Positions 5,308 to 12,800 of a DNA stretch of 13,289 nt are shown piece after piece. Made by a program: the position numbers and the translations under genes. Source of the stretch: Pelotomaculum sp. (GTDB taxonomy: Bacteria > Bacillota > Desulfotomaculia > Desulfotomaculales > Pelotomaculaceae); assembly GCA_022839445.1 (NCBI GenBank), contig JALHFC010000023.1:1-13289 (forward strand), in the 5' to 3' direction. Below the pieces are notes generated by a model. It was not told where the DNA came from, ran no database searches, and saw only the letters and a program-made list of their open reading frames with translations. How positions within the stretch are numbered: position 1 is the first letter of the stretch; every line of letters begins with the position of its first letter.

Positions 5308-6557
5308 GCAGGCTGGATGATTTGATTGCGGAGCTATGCCCGGATGGGGTGGAGTTTAAGCGCCTAGGTGGCATCGACGGTATTTGCGAAGTTCTCTCGA
5401 GTGGAGTAGACAAAGTCCTTGTAAAAAACGAGCGCCCTGTCAAGTTATGCAATTATATGGATGTCTATAATAACCAGTATATCACCGCTGAACTTATTAG
5501 TGGTTTTATGGACGGTAGCGTAAACGACAGCGAATACCAGAAATTCGTATTGCGTGCAGGGCAAGTCCTTTTAACTAAAGACAGCGAAACAAGAGAGGAT
5601 ATAGCGCAGTCTGCCTATGTACTCAAAGATTTTGATGATGTTGTTTGCGGGTACCACCTGGCGGTTTTAACGCCCATTAGCAATATCGATGGGAAATACT
5701 TAAACTATGTGTTGCAATCAAACACTACCAGGCGTTATTTTTCAAGAATGGCGAATGGTGTTTCGAGATTTGGTTTGAAATTGAAAAGCATTGAAAATGC
5801 ACTAATCCCCGTCCCCCCGCTGCCAGTCCAACAGGAGATCGTCCGAATCCTTGACAAATTTACTATGCTGGAGGCAGAGCTGGAGGCGGAGCTGGAGGCA
5901 GAGCTGGAGGCCAGAAAAAAGCAATATGATTATTACAGGGATGAACTATTGACTTTCAGCGACAACGTGGTACGGAAAATGTTAGGTGAGGTTTGCAAAT
6001 TCAAATATGGATATACAAACAAAGCGAAAGATTATGGTAATGCGAGATTTATAAGAATAACCGATATAAACGAAAATGGAAAACTCAGGCACGGTGATGA
6101 AAAATTCGTCAATATAAAAGGTGATGATAATGATTATTTGCTTCGGAACGGAGATTTGCTTGTCGCGAGAACAGGAGCAACTTTTGGTAAAACCCTGTTA
6201 TTTGATGAGAAGGTAAAGGCTTGTTATGCTTCATTTTTAATAAGAATAAGGTTTATAGATAATAACATATTACCAAGCTATTATTGGCATTTTGCCCAAA
6301 GCAGATATTATTGGCAACAGGCAAGTTTGCTTGTTAGCAATAGTGGTGGACAGCCACAATTCAATGCAAATGTATTGAGCAAGGTAAGAATCCCCCTCCC
6401 ACCCCTCGCCAAACAAAAGCGCATCGTCGCCATCCTTGACCGCTTCGATACCCTGGTCAACGACATCACCCAAGGCTTGCCCGCCGAAATTGCGGCGCGG
6501 CGCAGGCAGTATGAATACTACCGCGATAAGCTGTTGACCTTTAAGGAGGTGATATAA
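5304..6557 (+). CDS. hsdS: Type I restriction-modification system, specificity subunit HsdS
   Basis: HsdS recognises the two halves of a bipartite DNA target and scaffolds HsdM and HsdR. The 417-residue protein shows the classical duplicated plan: target recognition domain 1 (about 15-175), a conserved helical spacer (about 175-225), target recognition domain 2 (about 225-360) and a second conserved helix (about 365-417). The two helices echo each other, with RKKQYDYYRDELLTF near 205-219 and RRRQYEYYRDKLLTF near the end. The first carries a tandem LEAE repeat (189-203), listed separately. The two recognition domains are A/T-rich islands between GC-rich conserved parts, as expected for domains exchanged by recombination. 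The start overlaps hsdM by four bases, and the stop shares one base with hsdR. The target sequence cannot be predicted. Confidence 0.95.
   Translation: MSRLDDLIAELCPDGVEFKRLGGIDGICEVLSSGVDKVLVKNERPVKLCNYMDVYNNQYITAELISGFMDGSVNDSEYQKFVLRAGQVLLTKDSETREDIAQSAYVLKDFDDVVCGYHLAVLTPISNIDGKYLNYVLQSNTTRRYFSRMANGVSRFGLKLKSIENALIPVPPLPVQQEIVRILDKFTMLEAELEAELEAELEARKKQYDYYRDELLTFSDNVVRKMLGEVCKFKYGYTNKAKDYGNARFIRITDINENGKLRHGDEKFVNIKGDDNDYLLRNGDLLVARTGATFGKTLLFDEKVKACYASFLIRIRFIDNNILPSYYWHFAQSRYYWQQASLLVSNSGGQPQFNANVLSKVRIPLPPLAKQKRIVAILDRFDTLVNDITQGLPAEIAARRRQYEYYRDKLLTFKEVI
5868..5911 (+). repeat. 12-bp tandem repeat in the central spacer of hsdS
   Basis: Three units of CTGGAGGCAGAG (5868-5879, 5880-5891 with one substitution, 5892-5903) are followed by eight bases of a fourth (5904-5911). 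Each unit encodes LEAE, giving LEAELEAELEAELEA at residues 189-203 of HsdS. The unit length keeps the frame, so gain or loss of a unit lengthens or shortens the helix without breaking the gene. In EcoR124 a comparable four-residue TAEL repeat, present two or three times, sets the gap between the two half-sites. Confidence 0.9.
6543..6552 (+). promoter_or_regulatory. Perfect Shine-Dalgarno of hsdR inside hsdS
   Basis: AAGGAGGTGA is fully complementary to the 3' end of bacterial 16S rRNA and lies four bases before the hsdR ATG at 6557. It is encoded within the last codons of hsdS, so hsdR has its own strong initiation site as well as stop-start coupling through TAATG. It settles the choice of the hsdR start. 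Confidence 0.85.
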
Positions 6558-9500
6558 TGATTAAATATAATATCGTGGCCGCTTCCAACGAAGCCACCGT
6601 CGTTGCTGAATATGCCCCGGAAGCATATCGCGCCGCAGACTATCAGAGTGAAGCGGCGCTGGAAAAAGATTTCATCAGTCGGCTATGCGGGCAGGGCTAT
6701 GAGTACATCAATGTCACAGATGAAGCGGCTTTGATTGCCAACCTGCGCCGTCAGCTTGAATTGCTCAACCACTTTACCTTTTCCGACAAGGAGTGGGACA
6801 GGTTTTTTACCCAGAATATCGCCGGGGCGAATGAGGGTATTGTAGAGAAGACCAGCAAGATTCAGGATGACCATGTGCAAATCCTCAAACGGGACGACGG
6901 CAGTACCAAAAACATCTCTCTCATTGACAAAAAGAACATTCATAACAACCGCCTGCAGGTGCTTAACCAGTACGAGGAACCCGGCGGCGCGCGCCAAACA
7001 CGCTATGATGTGACCATACTGGTGAACGGGCTGCCCCTTGTCCATATTGAGTTGAAGCGCCGTGGTGTGGCCATCCGTGAGGCGTTCAACCAAATTAAGC
7101 GCTACCAGCGGGACAGCTTTTGGGCGGCGTCGGGGCTGTATGAGTATGTTCAGATATTCGTCATCTCCAACGGGACGCATACCAAGTATTACTCAAACAC
7201 CACCCGCAATCAGCACATCAAGGAATCTGGAGAAAGTGGCCGGCGCAAGAGCAAAAAAACCAGCAACAGCTTTGAATTCACCAGCTACTGGGCGGACGGT
7301 TCCAACCGCGTAATTGCCGACCTGGTGGACTTTACCACGACTTTTTTTGCCAGGCACACCCTCTTAAATATCCTGACCCGTTATTGCGTGTTTACCTCGG
7401 AGGAACTGTTGCTGGTCATGCGCCCCTACCAGATCGCGGCGACCGAGCGGATACTAAATCGTATAGAGATTTCCACCAATTACAAAAAAACCGGCACAGT
7501 GGAAGCGGGCGGTTATATCTGGCACACCACCGGCTCGGGCAAGACGTTGACCAGCTTCAAAACAGCGCAGCTTGCCACCGCGTTGCCCTATATCGACAAG
7601 GTGTTGTTTGTCGTCGACCGCAAAGACCTTGACTACCAGACAATGAAAGAGTACGACCGTTTTGAAAAAGGCGCAGCCAACAGCAACACTTCTACAAAGG
7701 TGCTAAAAAAGCAGCTTGAAGATCCCAACGCCCGAATTATCATTACAACCATCCAGAAACTAGCTGTATTTACCGGCAAAAATAAATCCCATGAAGTTTT
7801 TAAAAAGCATATTGTTTTGATTTTCGATGAGTGCCACCGCTCCCAGTTCGGCGAAATGCACCGGAAAATCACCAAGGCGTTCAAGAACTACCACCTCTTC
7901 GGTTTCACCGGCACGCCGATTTTTGCTGTGAACGCGGGCAGCGGCGGCAACCCGTTTTTGTGCACCACCCCGCAGGCGTTCGGCGACAAGCTCCATACAT
8001 ATACAATCGTGGATGCCATCAACGACGGCAACGTGTTGCCTTTCCGCATTGACTACGTCAACACGGTGAAAATTGGGGACGACATAATAGATGCGCAGGT
8101 CCGCGCCATCGACATCGAAAAGGCCATGTCCGCGCCGGAGCGTATCCGCGAGGTGACCAGTTATATCCTTGACCACTTTGATCAAAAAACCAAGCGTAAC
8201 AGTTTCTATTCTCTCAAAGGGCAGCGCGTGGCGGGCTTTAATTCCATTTTTGCCGTGGCGTCCATCCCGGTGGCGATGAAGTATTACACCGAGTTCAAAA
8301 AGCAACTGGAGGAACGAAACCGCAAGCTTACCGTGGCGACAATTTTCAGCTTTAGCGCCAACGAGGATGACCCGGAGGATGCCCTGCCGGACGAGGGCTT
8401 TGAAACGGACAAGCTGGATTCAACCTCCCGCGATTTCCTGGACGCCGCCATTGCCGACTACAACCGGACCTTTAGCGTCAATTTTGACACGCCGGCGGAT
8501 AAATTTCAGAACTATTACAAGGATCTCTCCCTACGGGTAAAAAACCGTGAGGTCGATTTGCTGATTGTGGTCAATATGTTTTTGACCGGCTTTGACGCCA
8601 CCACGCTAAACACACTTTGGGTGGATAAGAACCTGCGACAGCATGGACTTTTGCAGGCATTTTCCAGGACTAACCGGATCTTAAATTCTGTCAAGACCTT
8701 CGGCAACATCATCTGCTTCCGTGACCTAAAGCAGGCGACAGATGAAGCCATTGCTATCTTTGGTGACAAAGAGGCCGGCGGCGTCGTCTTGATGAAAACG
8801 TATGATGAATACTACCATGGCTATAACGAGGACGGCCGGCGCGTGCCGGGATATGTGGAACTGATTGCAACCCTGCAAACAGCGCATCCTATGGGCGGGG
8901 CGATTACCGGTGAAGAGGCGCAGAAGGACTTTATCCGGCTTTTTGGCGCAATTTTGCGGCTGAAAAACATCCTCACGGCATTTGATGATTTTGCAGGCAA
9001 CGAAATTCTGTCCGATCGTGATTTTCAAGATTATCAAAGTATCTACATTGACCTTTACCAGGATTTCACAAAGGGAAAAGATGCTGACAAGGAAAACATA
9101 AATGAGGACATTGTTTTTGAAATTGAGCTGATCAAGCAGATAGAAGTAAATATTGATTATATTCTTATGCTTGTGGCGAAATATCATGAATCCAACCGCA
9201 CCGACAAGAGTATTCGTGTGGCTATTGATAAAGCTATCAGCTCCAGCATTGAACTCCGCAGCAAGAAGGAACTGATCGAAATATTTATCGACCGGGTTAA
9301 TATTTCCACCCAGGTGGACGATGACTGGCGCGTTTTTGTTGCCGAACAAAAAGAAACCGACTTGTCGGCAATTATCAAAGACGAAAGTCTAAAGCCGGAG
9401 GAAACGCGCAAGTTTGTAGCGGGTTCATTCCGCGACGGCGCAATGAAAACCACCGGCACGGACATCGACAAAATCCTACCGCCCGTTTCACGCTTTTCCG

Positions 9501-9580
9501 GCGCTGGCCGGGCAGTCAAAAAACAAGGTGTGATAGAAAAACTGATGGCGTTTTTTGAAAAGTACCTGGGGCTGCTTTAA
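6557..9580 (+). CDS. hsdR: Type I restriction-modification system, restriction subunit HsdR
   Basis: HsdR is the ATP-driven translocase and nuclease that cleaves unmodified DNA away from the recognition site. The 1007-residue protein begins with an HsdR_N nuclease domain whose PD-(D/E)xK residues are visible as D151 and E165-x-K167. The superfamily 2 helicase core follows: Walker A TGSGKT (325-330), DECH box (424-427), TGTP (451-454) and motif VI QAFSRTNR (700-707). The last 150 or so residues probably bind the methylase core. The length fits the usual 1000-1100 residues and no frameshift or missing motif is seen, so it looks functional. The stop codon is followed directly by palindrome copy 4. 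The TAATG overlap with hsdS and the shared direction indicate a single hsdMSR transcript. Confidence 0.96.
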   Translation: MIKYNIVAASNEATVVAEYAPEAYRAADYQSEAALEKDFISRLCGQGYEYINVTDEAALIANLRRQLELLNHFTFSDKEWDRFFTQNIAGANEGIVEKTSKIQDDHVQILKRDDGSTKNISLIDKKNIHNNRLQVLNQYEEPGGARQTRYDVTILVNGLPLVHIELKRRGVAIREAFNQIKRYQRDSFWAASGLYEYVQIFVISNGTHTKYYSNTTRNQHIKESGESGRRKSKKTSNSFEFTSYWADGSNRVIADLVDFTTTFFARHTLLNILTRYCVFTSEELLLVMRPYQIAATERILNRIEISTNYKKTGTVEAGGYIWHTTGSGKTLTSFKTAQLATALPYIDKVLFVVDRKDLDYQTMKEYDRFEKGAANSNTSTKVLKKQLEDPNARIIITTIQKLAVFTGKNKSHEVFKKHIVLIFDECHRSQFGEMHRKITKAFKNYHLFGFTGTPIFAVNAGSGGNPFLCTTPQAFGDKLHTYTIVDAINDGNVLPFRIDYVNTVKIGDDIIDAQVRAIDIEKAMSAPERIREVTSYILDHFDQKTKRNSFYSLKGQRVAGFNSIFAVASIPVAMKYYTEFKKQLEERNRKLTVATIFSFSANEDDPEDALPDEGFETDKLDSTSRDFLDAAIADYNRTFSVNFDTPADKFQNYYKDLSLRVKNREVDLLIVVNMFLTGFDATTLNTLWVDKNLRQHGLLQAFSRTNRILNSVKTFGNIICFRDLKQATDEAIAIFGDKEAGGVVLMKTYDEYYHGYNEDGRRVPGYVELIATLQTAHPMGGAITGEEAQKDFIRLFGAILRLKNILTAFDDFAGNEILSDRDFQDYQSIYIDLYQDFTKGKDADKENINEDIVFEIELIKQIEVNIDYILMLVAKYHESNRTDKSIRVAIDKAISSSIELRSKKELIEIFIDRVNISTQVDDDWRVFVAEQKETDLSAIIKDESLKPEETRKFVAGSFRDGAMKTTGTDIDKILPPVSRFSGAGRAVKKQGVIEKLMAFFEKYLGLL

Positions 9581-9581
9581 G

Positions 9582-9662
9582 CAGGGGGGACACAGGGGGA
9601 CGGTTCTTTTGTGTCGTCAAGGACGACACAAAAGAACCGTCCCCCTGTGTCCCCCCTGTGTC
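9582..9662. repeat. Dispersed palindromic element, copy 4
   Basis: Arms 9582-9618 and 9622-9658 form a perfect 37-bp inverted repeat around the loop AAG. The inner part matches the other copies. The outermost conserved pair is G-C, where copies 1 and 2 have T-A. An extra unit on the right (TGTGTC, up to 9662) reaches the stop codon of proW, and the left arm starts one base after the hsdR stop. The element therefore fills the entire convergent gap and could end or insulate transcripts from both sides, although no T-tract follows the stem. Confidence 0.94.
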
Positions 9663-10511
9663 TTAAGAGGGTACCTGCCAGCGGTGGGCTAGACTTTGGG
9701 TCAGGCGGTCGATAACGATGGCTAGGACCACAATCGCCCATCCAGCTTCAAAACCGTCTCCTACTGCGATGCGGTTGGTAGCGAATAAAACCTTTCCCCC
9801 AAGCCCCCCGGCTCCAATCATGCTGGCTATTACGATCATGGACAGGGCCATCATGGTGGTCTGGTTAACTCCGGCCAGAATCGAAGGCATAGCTAAAGGA
9901 AGGCGCACTTCCTTTAACATTTGCCAGCGGTCGGCCCCGAAGGCCAGGGCGGCTTCCTGCACGGATTCTGAAACCTGACGCATACCTAGGTTGGTTAGCC
10001 GGACGACCGGGGGCACAGCATAGATCACCGTGGCCACCACTCCCGGTACTTTACCCAGGCCAAAAAGCATCAAGGCCGGGATCAGGTAGACGAAGCTGGG
10101 CATAGTTTGCATGGCATCCAACAGCGGGGTCAACAGAGCGCTGGACCGATCTGACTCTGACATCAGGATTCCAAGCGGTATACCTATAATTAGGGAGAAA
10201 ATTACAGAAACAATTACAATAGACAACGTTTCCATGGTCACTTCCCATAGGCCCAGGACCCCAATAGTAACCACCATTAGACAAAGCCCCAGGGCAAATT
10301 GCCAGCGCCGGGTTTGGCGCCAGGCGATAACCCCTACCAGTATCAACCAGGCCCACCAGGGAATAGCAATTAATCCATACTCGATACCGATCAGCCAGCT
10401 CATAACCAGTTTGGTAAAAGCGCTAAAAGCCGGTCCACAGGCGTGCAAAAGCCATTGCACAAAGTTATCTATATAGGGGGCGATATGAAATTGAAACAGC
10501 TCAGGAAACAT
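9663..10511 (-). CDS. proW: Glycine betaine/proline-type ABC transporter permease (ProW/OpuAB-like)
   Basis: This 282-residue integral membrane protein forms the translocation path of an osmoprotectant importer. Hydrophobic segments include the stretch around IPWWAWLILVGVIAW, FALGLCLMVVTIGVLGLW and the segment around LSIVIVSVIFSLIIGI. The cytoplasmic EAA loop that contacts the ATPase is visible as EAALAFGADRWQMLKEVRLP. The family motif PSFVYLIPALMLFGLG is also present. The frame is open to an ATG at 10574, but the ATG at 10511 (MFPELFQFHI) fits ProW N-termini better and leaves a normal 11-base overlap with proV. Its stop codon directly abuts palindrome copy 4. The substrate is inferred from the family; choline, proline betaine or carnitine are also possible. 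Confidence 0.9.
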   Translation of the reverse strand: MFPELFQFHIAPYIDNFVQWLLHACGPAFSAFTKLVMSWLIGIEYGLIAIPWWAWLILVGVIAWRQTRRWQFALGLCLMVVTIGVLGLWEVTMETLSIVIVSVIFSLIIGIPLGILMSESDRSSALLTPLLDAMQTMPSFVYLIPALMLFGLGKVPGVVATVIYAVPPVVRLTNLGMRQVSESVQEAALAFGADRWQMLKEVRLPLAMPSILAGVNQTTMMALSMIVIASMIGAGGLGGKVLFATNRIAVGDGFEAGWAIVVLAIVIDRLTQSLAHRWQVPS

Positions 10512-11415
10512 CTTCTTCACCACCGGCGGCCACCCGTTCGGTATAAAAGCCGGATAGAGTACGCAATTTCCCAACGGGCTTTTTACCTATACCGGCTATC
10601 TGAGCCAACCGCTGCTCGTCCACAACAAAGCGGCGCACATAGTCGTCCACCGGCCGGGCCATGATTTCCTGTGGGGCGCCTATCTGGACAATGCTCCCAT
10701 CTTTCATTATAGCCAGCCGGTTACCCAAACGCAGCGCCTCGCTTAAGTCATGGGTAACAAATACGATGGTTTTATCAAACTCCGCCTGCAATTCCAACAA
10801 CTGTTCCTGCATCTCCCGCCGGATAAGCGGGTCCAATCCGCTAAAAGGTTCATCCATCAGGAAAATGTCGGATTCCTGGGCTAGGGCCCGAACAATTCCC
10901 ACACGCTGCTGCATGCCACCCGATAACTGGGAGGGGTAGTTCCGCTCCCAACCTGATAACCCAACTTTACGAATCATCGCCATGGCCTTTTCTTCCCGTT
11001 CCTTAACCGGTACTCCACGGAGCTTCAAGCCGAAAGATACGTTATCCAACACCGTCCGGTGTGGTAACAACCCATAATGCTGGAATACCATAGCTACCTC
11101 GGTACGCCGAAAATTCAGCAACTGCGCCTCATCCATAGCAGTTACATCTTTACCGTTCACTACTATTTGCCCGGTAGTAGGCTCAATCAAACGCAACAGA
11201 CAACGGATCAGAGTTGATTTCCCGCTGCCGGAAAGTCCCATGACAACAAATATTTCTCCCTGGTTAACGGTGAAAGAAACTCCGGACAGGGCAATAACTA
11301 CTCCATTGTTCTGGGCTTGGGTACGGACAGATGGGTTATTTATATTTAATGACTTATTAGCCGAACCAAACATTTTGGACAGATTGCTGGCCTTGATAAC
11401 CGGTGCCTTTTTCAA
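10501..11415 (-). CDS. proV: Glycine betaine/proline-type ABC transporter ATP-binding protein, no CBS domains
   Basis: This 304-residue ATPase powers the importer. Walker A is GLSGSGKST (60-68), the Q-loop is at Q112 in VFQHYGLLPHRTVLDN, the signature is LSGGMQQR (164-171), Walker B is IFLMDEP (184-190) and the switch histidine is H222. These motifs are typical of ProV/OpuAA. Family members are commonly about 380-420 residues long with two C-terminal CBS domains; here the ABC domain is followed by only about 40 residues, so those domains are absent. The reading frame closes naturally with proW overlapping its end, which argues against a recent truncation. It starts at TTG (11415..11413) after GAGGTGAG, one base beyond the proX stop, so it is translationally coupled to proX. 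Confidence 0.92.
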   Translation of the reverse strand: MKKAPVIKASNLSKMFGSANKSLNINNPSVRTQAQNNGVVIALSGVSFTVNQGEIFVVMGLSGSGKSTLIRCLLRLIEPTTGQIVVNGKDVTAMDEAQLLNFRRTEVAMVFQHYGLLPHRTVLDNVSFGLKLRGVPVKEREEKAMAMIRKVGLSGWERNYPSQLSGGMQQRVGIVRALAQESDIFLMDEPFSGLDPLIRREMQEQLLELQAEFDKTIVFVTHDLSEALRLGNRLAIMKDGSIVQIGAPQEIMARPVDDYVRRFVVDEQRLAQIAGIGKKPVGKLRTLSGFYTERVAAGGEEDVS

Positions 11416-11416
11416 T

Positions 11417-12448
11417 CTAGCTCACCTCTTCCAGGGCCTTTTCTACCCGGGTTGCTACATCATCAGGCACCCACTCTTTCCAAACCTCAGGATGCTCTTT
11501 AAGGAACCAGATAGCCGCTGTTTCTGCGTCCCCACCGCTATCACTCATTTGGGCTAGAAATTCATTGTTTTGAGCTGAAGTGGTCGTATAATTTTTTAGA
11601 AACTCCACTAGTTCCGGCGCCTTCTCCTGCATATCTTTATGGATGGCTACATTAACCACCGAGGCAGGATAGGCGCAGGCTTTGGTATTCACCCAGACAT
11701 CTTCGTCATAAGGAGATTCCTCGATCAATGTCATGTCCAATTTTCCCATTATCCAGGTCGGTTCCCAGTAATACCCGATCCAGGGTTTACCTCTCTCGTA
11801 GGCAGATACCATGGAGGCGGCCAGGGATGTCTGCGAGCCGGTGCCGAATAATTCATAGTTTTCGTGGAGACCATAAGCGTCAAACTTAATCTCATTGATT
11901 TCCGTGCATACCCAACCAGGTGGGCTATTATAGAAACAACCTTTACCCGGCGTCTGTGGGTCTTGAAATAGTTCCCAGTATCCGGGCATATCCTCCACTG
12001 ACTTTAGGTTAGGCGCCATGGGCTCGATACCGCGTTCCTTATCGCCTTTGATCACATAAGTTGGCACATACCAGCCCTGAGTAGAGTCAGGAAAGTTCGG
12101 TCCCAGATCGATGGCTGTGCCCCGGGCCATTATTTTGTCCCAGGCTTCCTGCCAGTTGTCGATCCAGTTTTCCATCAACACATCTACATCCCCATTGCCC
12201 AGCCCCTGGACTAAAGGCAGACTTTCACCGAAAACGTGTCTAGGCTCCGGGTATCCGTAACCATGATGGACTATAAATCCGGCGATACGATTATGCACCT
12301 GGACGCTATCCCAGCTCACATCGGCAAAAGTCAGGCGGGGTTTGCCGTCCCCCGCTGTGCCACAAGCGGTGATAGTTAAAAGGAAAACAAAAATCAACCC
12401 CAATCCCAGGTACCGTCCCCATTTTCCGCGGCAATAATTTTTAAACAC
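11417..12448 (-). CDS. proX: Glycine betaine/proline-type substrate-binding lipoprotein (ProX-like)
   Basis: This protein captures the osmolyte outside the membrane and delivers it to ProW. It has a lipoprotein signal peptide: basic start (K3, R7, K9, R12), hydrophobic core, and lipobox ITAC with the lipidated cysteine at C29. Several tryptophan and tyrosine clusters suit an aromatic cage for quaternary amines, including ENWIDNW (93-99), WYVPTY (126-131) and GYYWEPTW (225-232). The frame is open to an ATG at 12592, but that codon lies inside the riboswitch aptamer. The GTG at 12448 follows GGGGAGG at about eight bases and places the signal peptide correctly, giving 343 residues. It is the first gene of the proXVW operon. 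The exact substrate is not determined by the sequence. Confidence 0.9.
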   Translation of the reverse strand: MFKNYCRGKWGRYLGLGLIFVFLLTITACGTAGDGKPRLTFADVSWDSVQVHNRIAGFIVHHGYGYPEPRHVFGESLPLVQGLGNGDVDVLMENWIDNWQEAWDKIMARGTAIDLGPNFPDSTQGWYVPTYVIKGDKERGIEPMAPNLKSVEDMPGYWELFQDPQTPGKGCFYNSPPGWVCTEINEIKFDAYGLHENYELFGTGSQTSLAASMVSAYERGKPWIGYYWEPTWIMGKLDMTLIEESPYDEDVWVNTKACAYPASVVNVAIHKDMQEKAPELVEFLKNYTTTSAQNNEFLAQMSDSGGDAETAAIWFLKEHPEVWKEWVPDDVATRVEKALEEVS

Positions 12449-12478
12449 AAAAAAGACCTCCCCTTTTAGGTAAGGCCG

Positions 12479-12514
12479 AAAAAACGCCAGAAGGCAAATA
12501 TGACACTTGGGCGT
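12479..12514 (-). terminator. Second leader terminator before proX
   Basis: On the minus strand ACGCC and AAG pair with CTT and GGCGT (8 bp with a small internal loop), followed directly by six T. It lies downstream of the riboswitch and the first terminator and ends about 30 bases before the proX start. It may back up the first terminator or form part of the switching structure. Confidence 0.6.
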
Positions 12515-12538
12515 ATTGACACACGTCCGTATAATTGG

Positions 12539-12559
12539 AAAAAGCCATAAATCTATGGC
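12539..12559 (-). terminator. Riboswitch expression-platform terminator
   Basis: On the minus strand GCCATA, loop GATT and TATGGC form a perfect 6-bp hairpin followed by five T, about 30 bases after the end of the aptamer. This is the form expected for an intrinsic terminator controlled by the upstream aptamer. Known cyclic di-AMP riboswitches mostly turn expression off when ligand binds, so this hairpin should form in the ligand-bound state. Confidence 0.75.
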
Positions 12560-12589
12560 CCCTTGTATATAAAAATCATACTGGACCCG

Positions 12590-12715
12590 CATCGCCTACG
12601 AGGTTAGCTGACGGACTCGGGCTCGGGTGTGCCCTATTCTGAAGGTTATTAACCCTGTAACAGCCTTAGAAATTCGCCCCAAACTTGGTTCCCCCGCGCC
12701 TCCTAAAGCGGAAGC
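12590..12715 (-). promoter_or_regulatory. Cyclic di-AMP riboswitch (ydaO-yuaA type)
   Basis: Read on the minus strand, the leader carries the conserved blocks of the ydaO-yuaA aptamer in order: CGCTT, GGGGGAACC, TTTGGGGCGAAT, AGGG...ACCTTC, and near the 3' end ACCCGAGCCCGA, GTCAGCTAACCTCG and TAGGCG. The 5' CGCTT (12710..12706) and 3' AGGCG (12597..12593) pair as the closing helix. The class binds cyclic di-AMP and often precedes genes for osmolyte or potassium transport and cell-wall remodelling, matching the downstream proXVW operon. A promoter lies just upstream, and a terminator hairpin follows 30 bases after it. The identification is from remembered consensus blocks. Confidence 0.93.
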
Positions 12716-12755
12716 CTCGGCCTACCTTTATTTTAGTATAGTTTCTTATGCAAAA

Positions 12756-12784
12756 AGCATAGCATACTCCAGTCCCTAAGTCAA
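12756..12784 (-). promoter_or_regulatory. Promoter of the proXVW operon
   Basis: On the minus strand TTGACT (12784..12779) is followed after 17 bases by TATGCT (12761..12756), preceded by TGC as an extended -10. Transcription would start near 12749, placing the riboswitch about 35 bases into an RNA leader of roughly 300 bases. No other promoter of this quality lies between here and proX. It shares GAGTATGCTATG with the orphan promoter at 1717-1745. Confidence 0.65.
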
Positions 12785-12800
12785 GGAAATTTTCTCCAGC

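Noticed and set aside
6683..7180. A 165-codon antisense frame inside hsdR, with others at 7760-8305 and 8726-9349
   Set aside because: Long shadow frames of a GC-richer gene; no ribosome binding sites, and the sense strand codes for clear HsdR motifs.
9582..9658. Palindrome copy 4 as an ordinary intrinsic terminator
   Set aside because: The stem is much longer than typical and no T-tract follows on either strand, although it may still stop transcription.
10512..10574. N-terminal extension of the permease from an ATG at 10574
   Set aside because: It would overlap proV by 74 bases, and the added residues do not look like ProW; the ATG at 10511 fits better.
12449..12592. N-terminal extension of the ProX-like protein from an ATG at 12592
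   Set aside because: It would be encoded by riboswitch and terminator sequence; the GTG at 12448 has a good ribosome binding site and yields a normal lipoprotein signal peptide.
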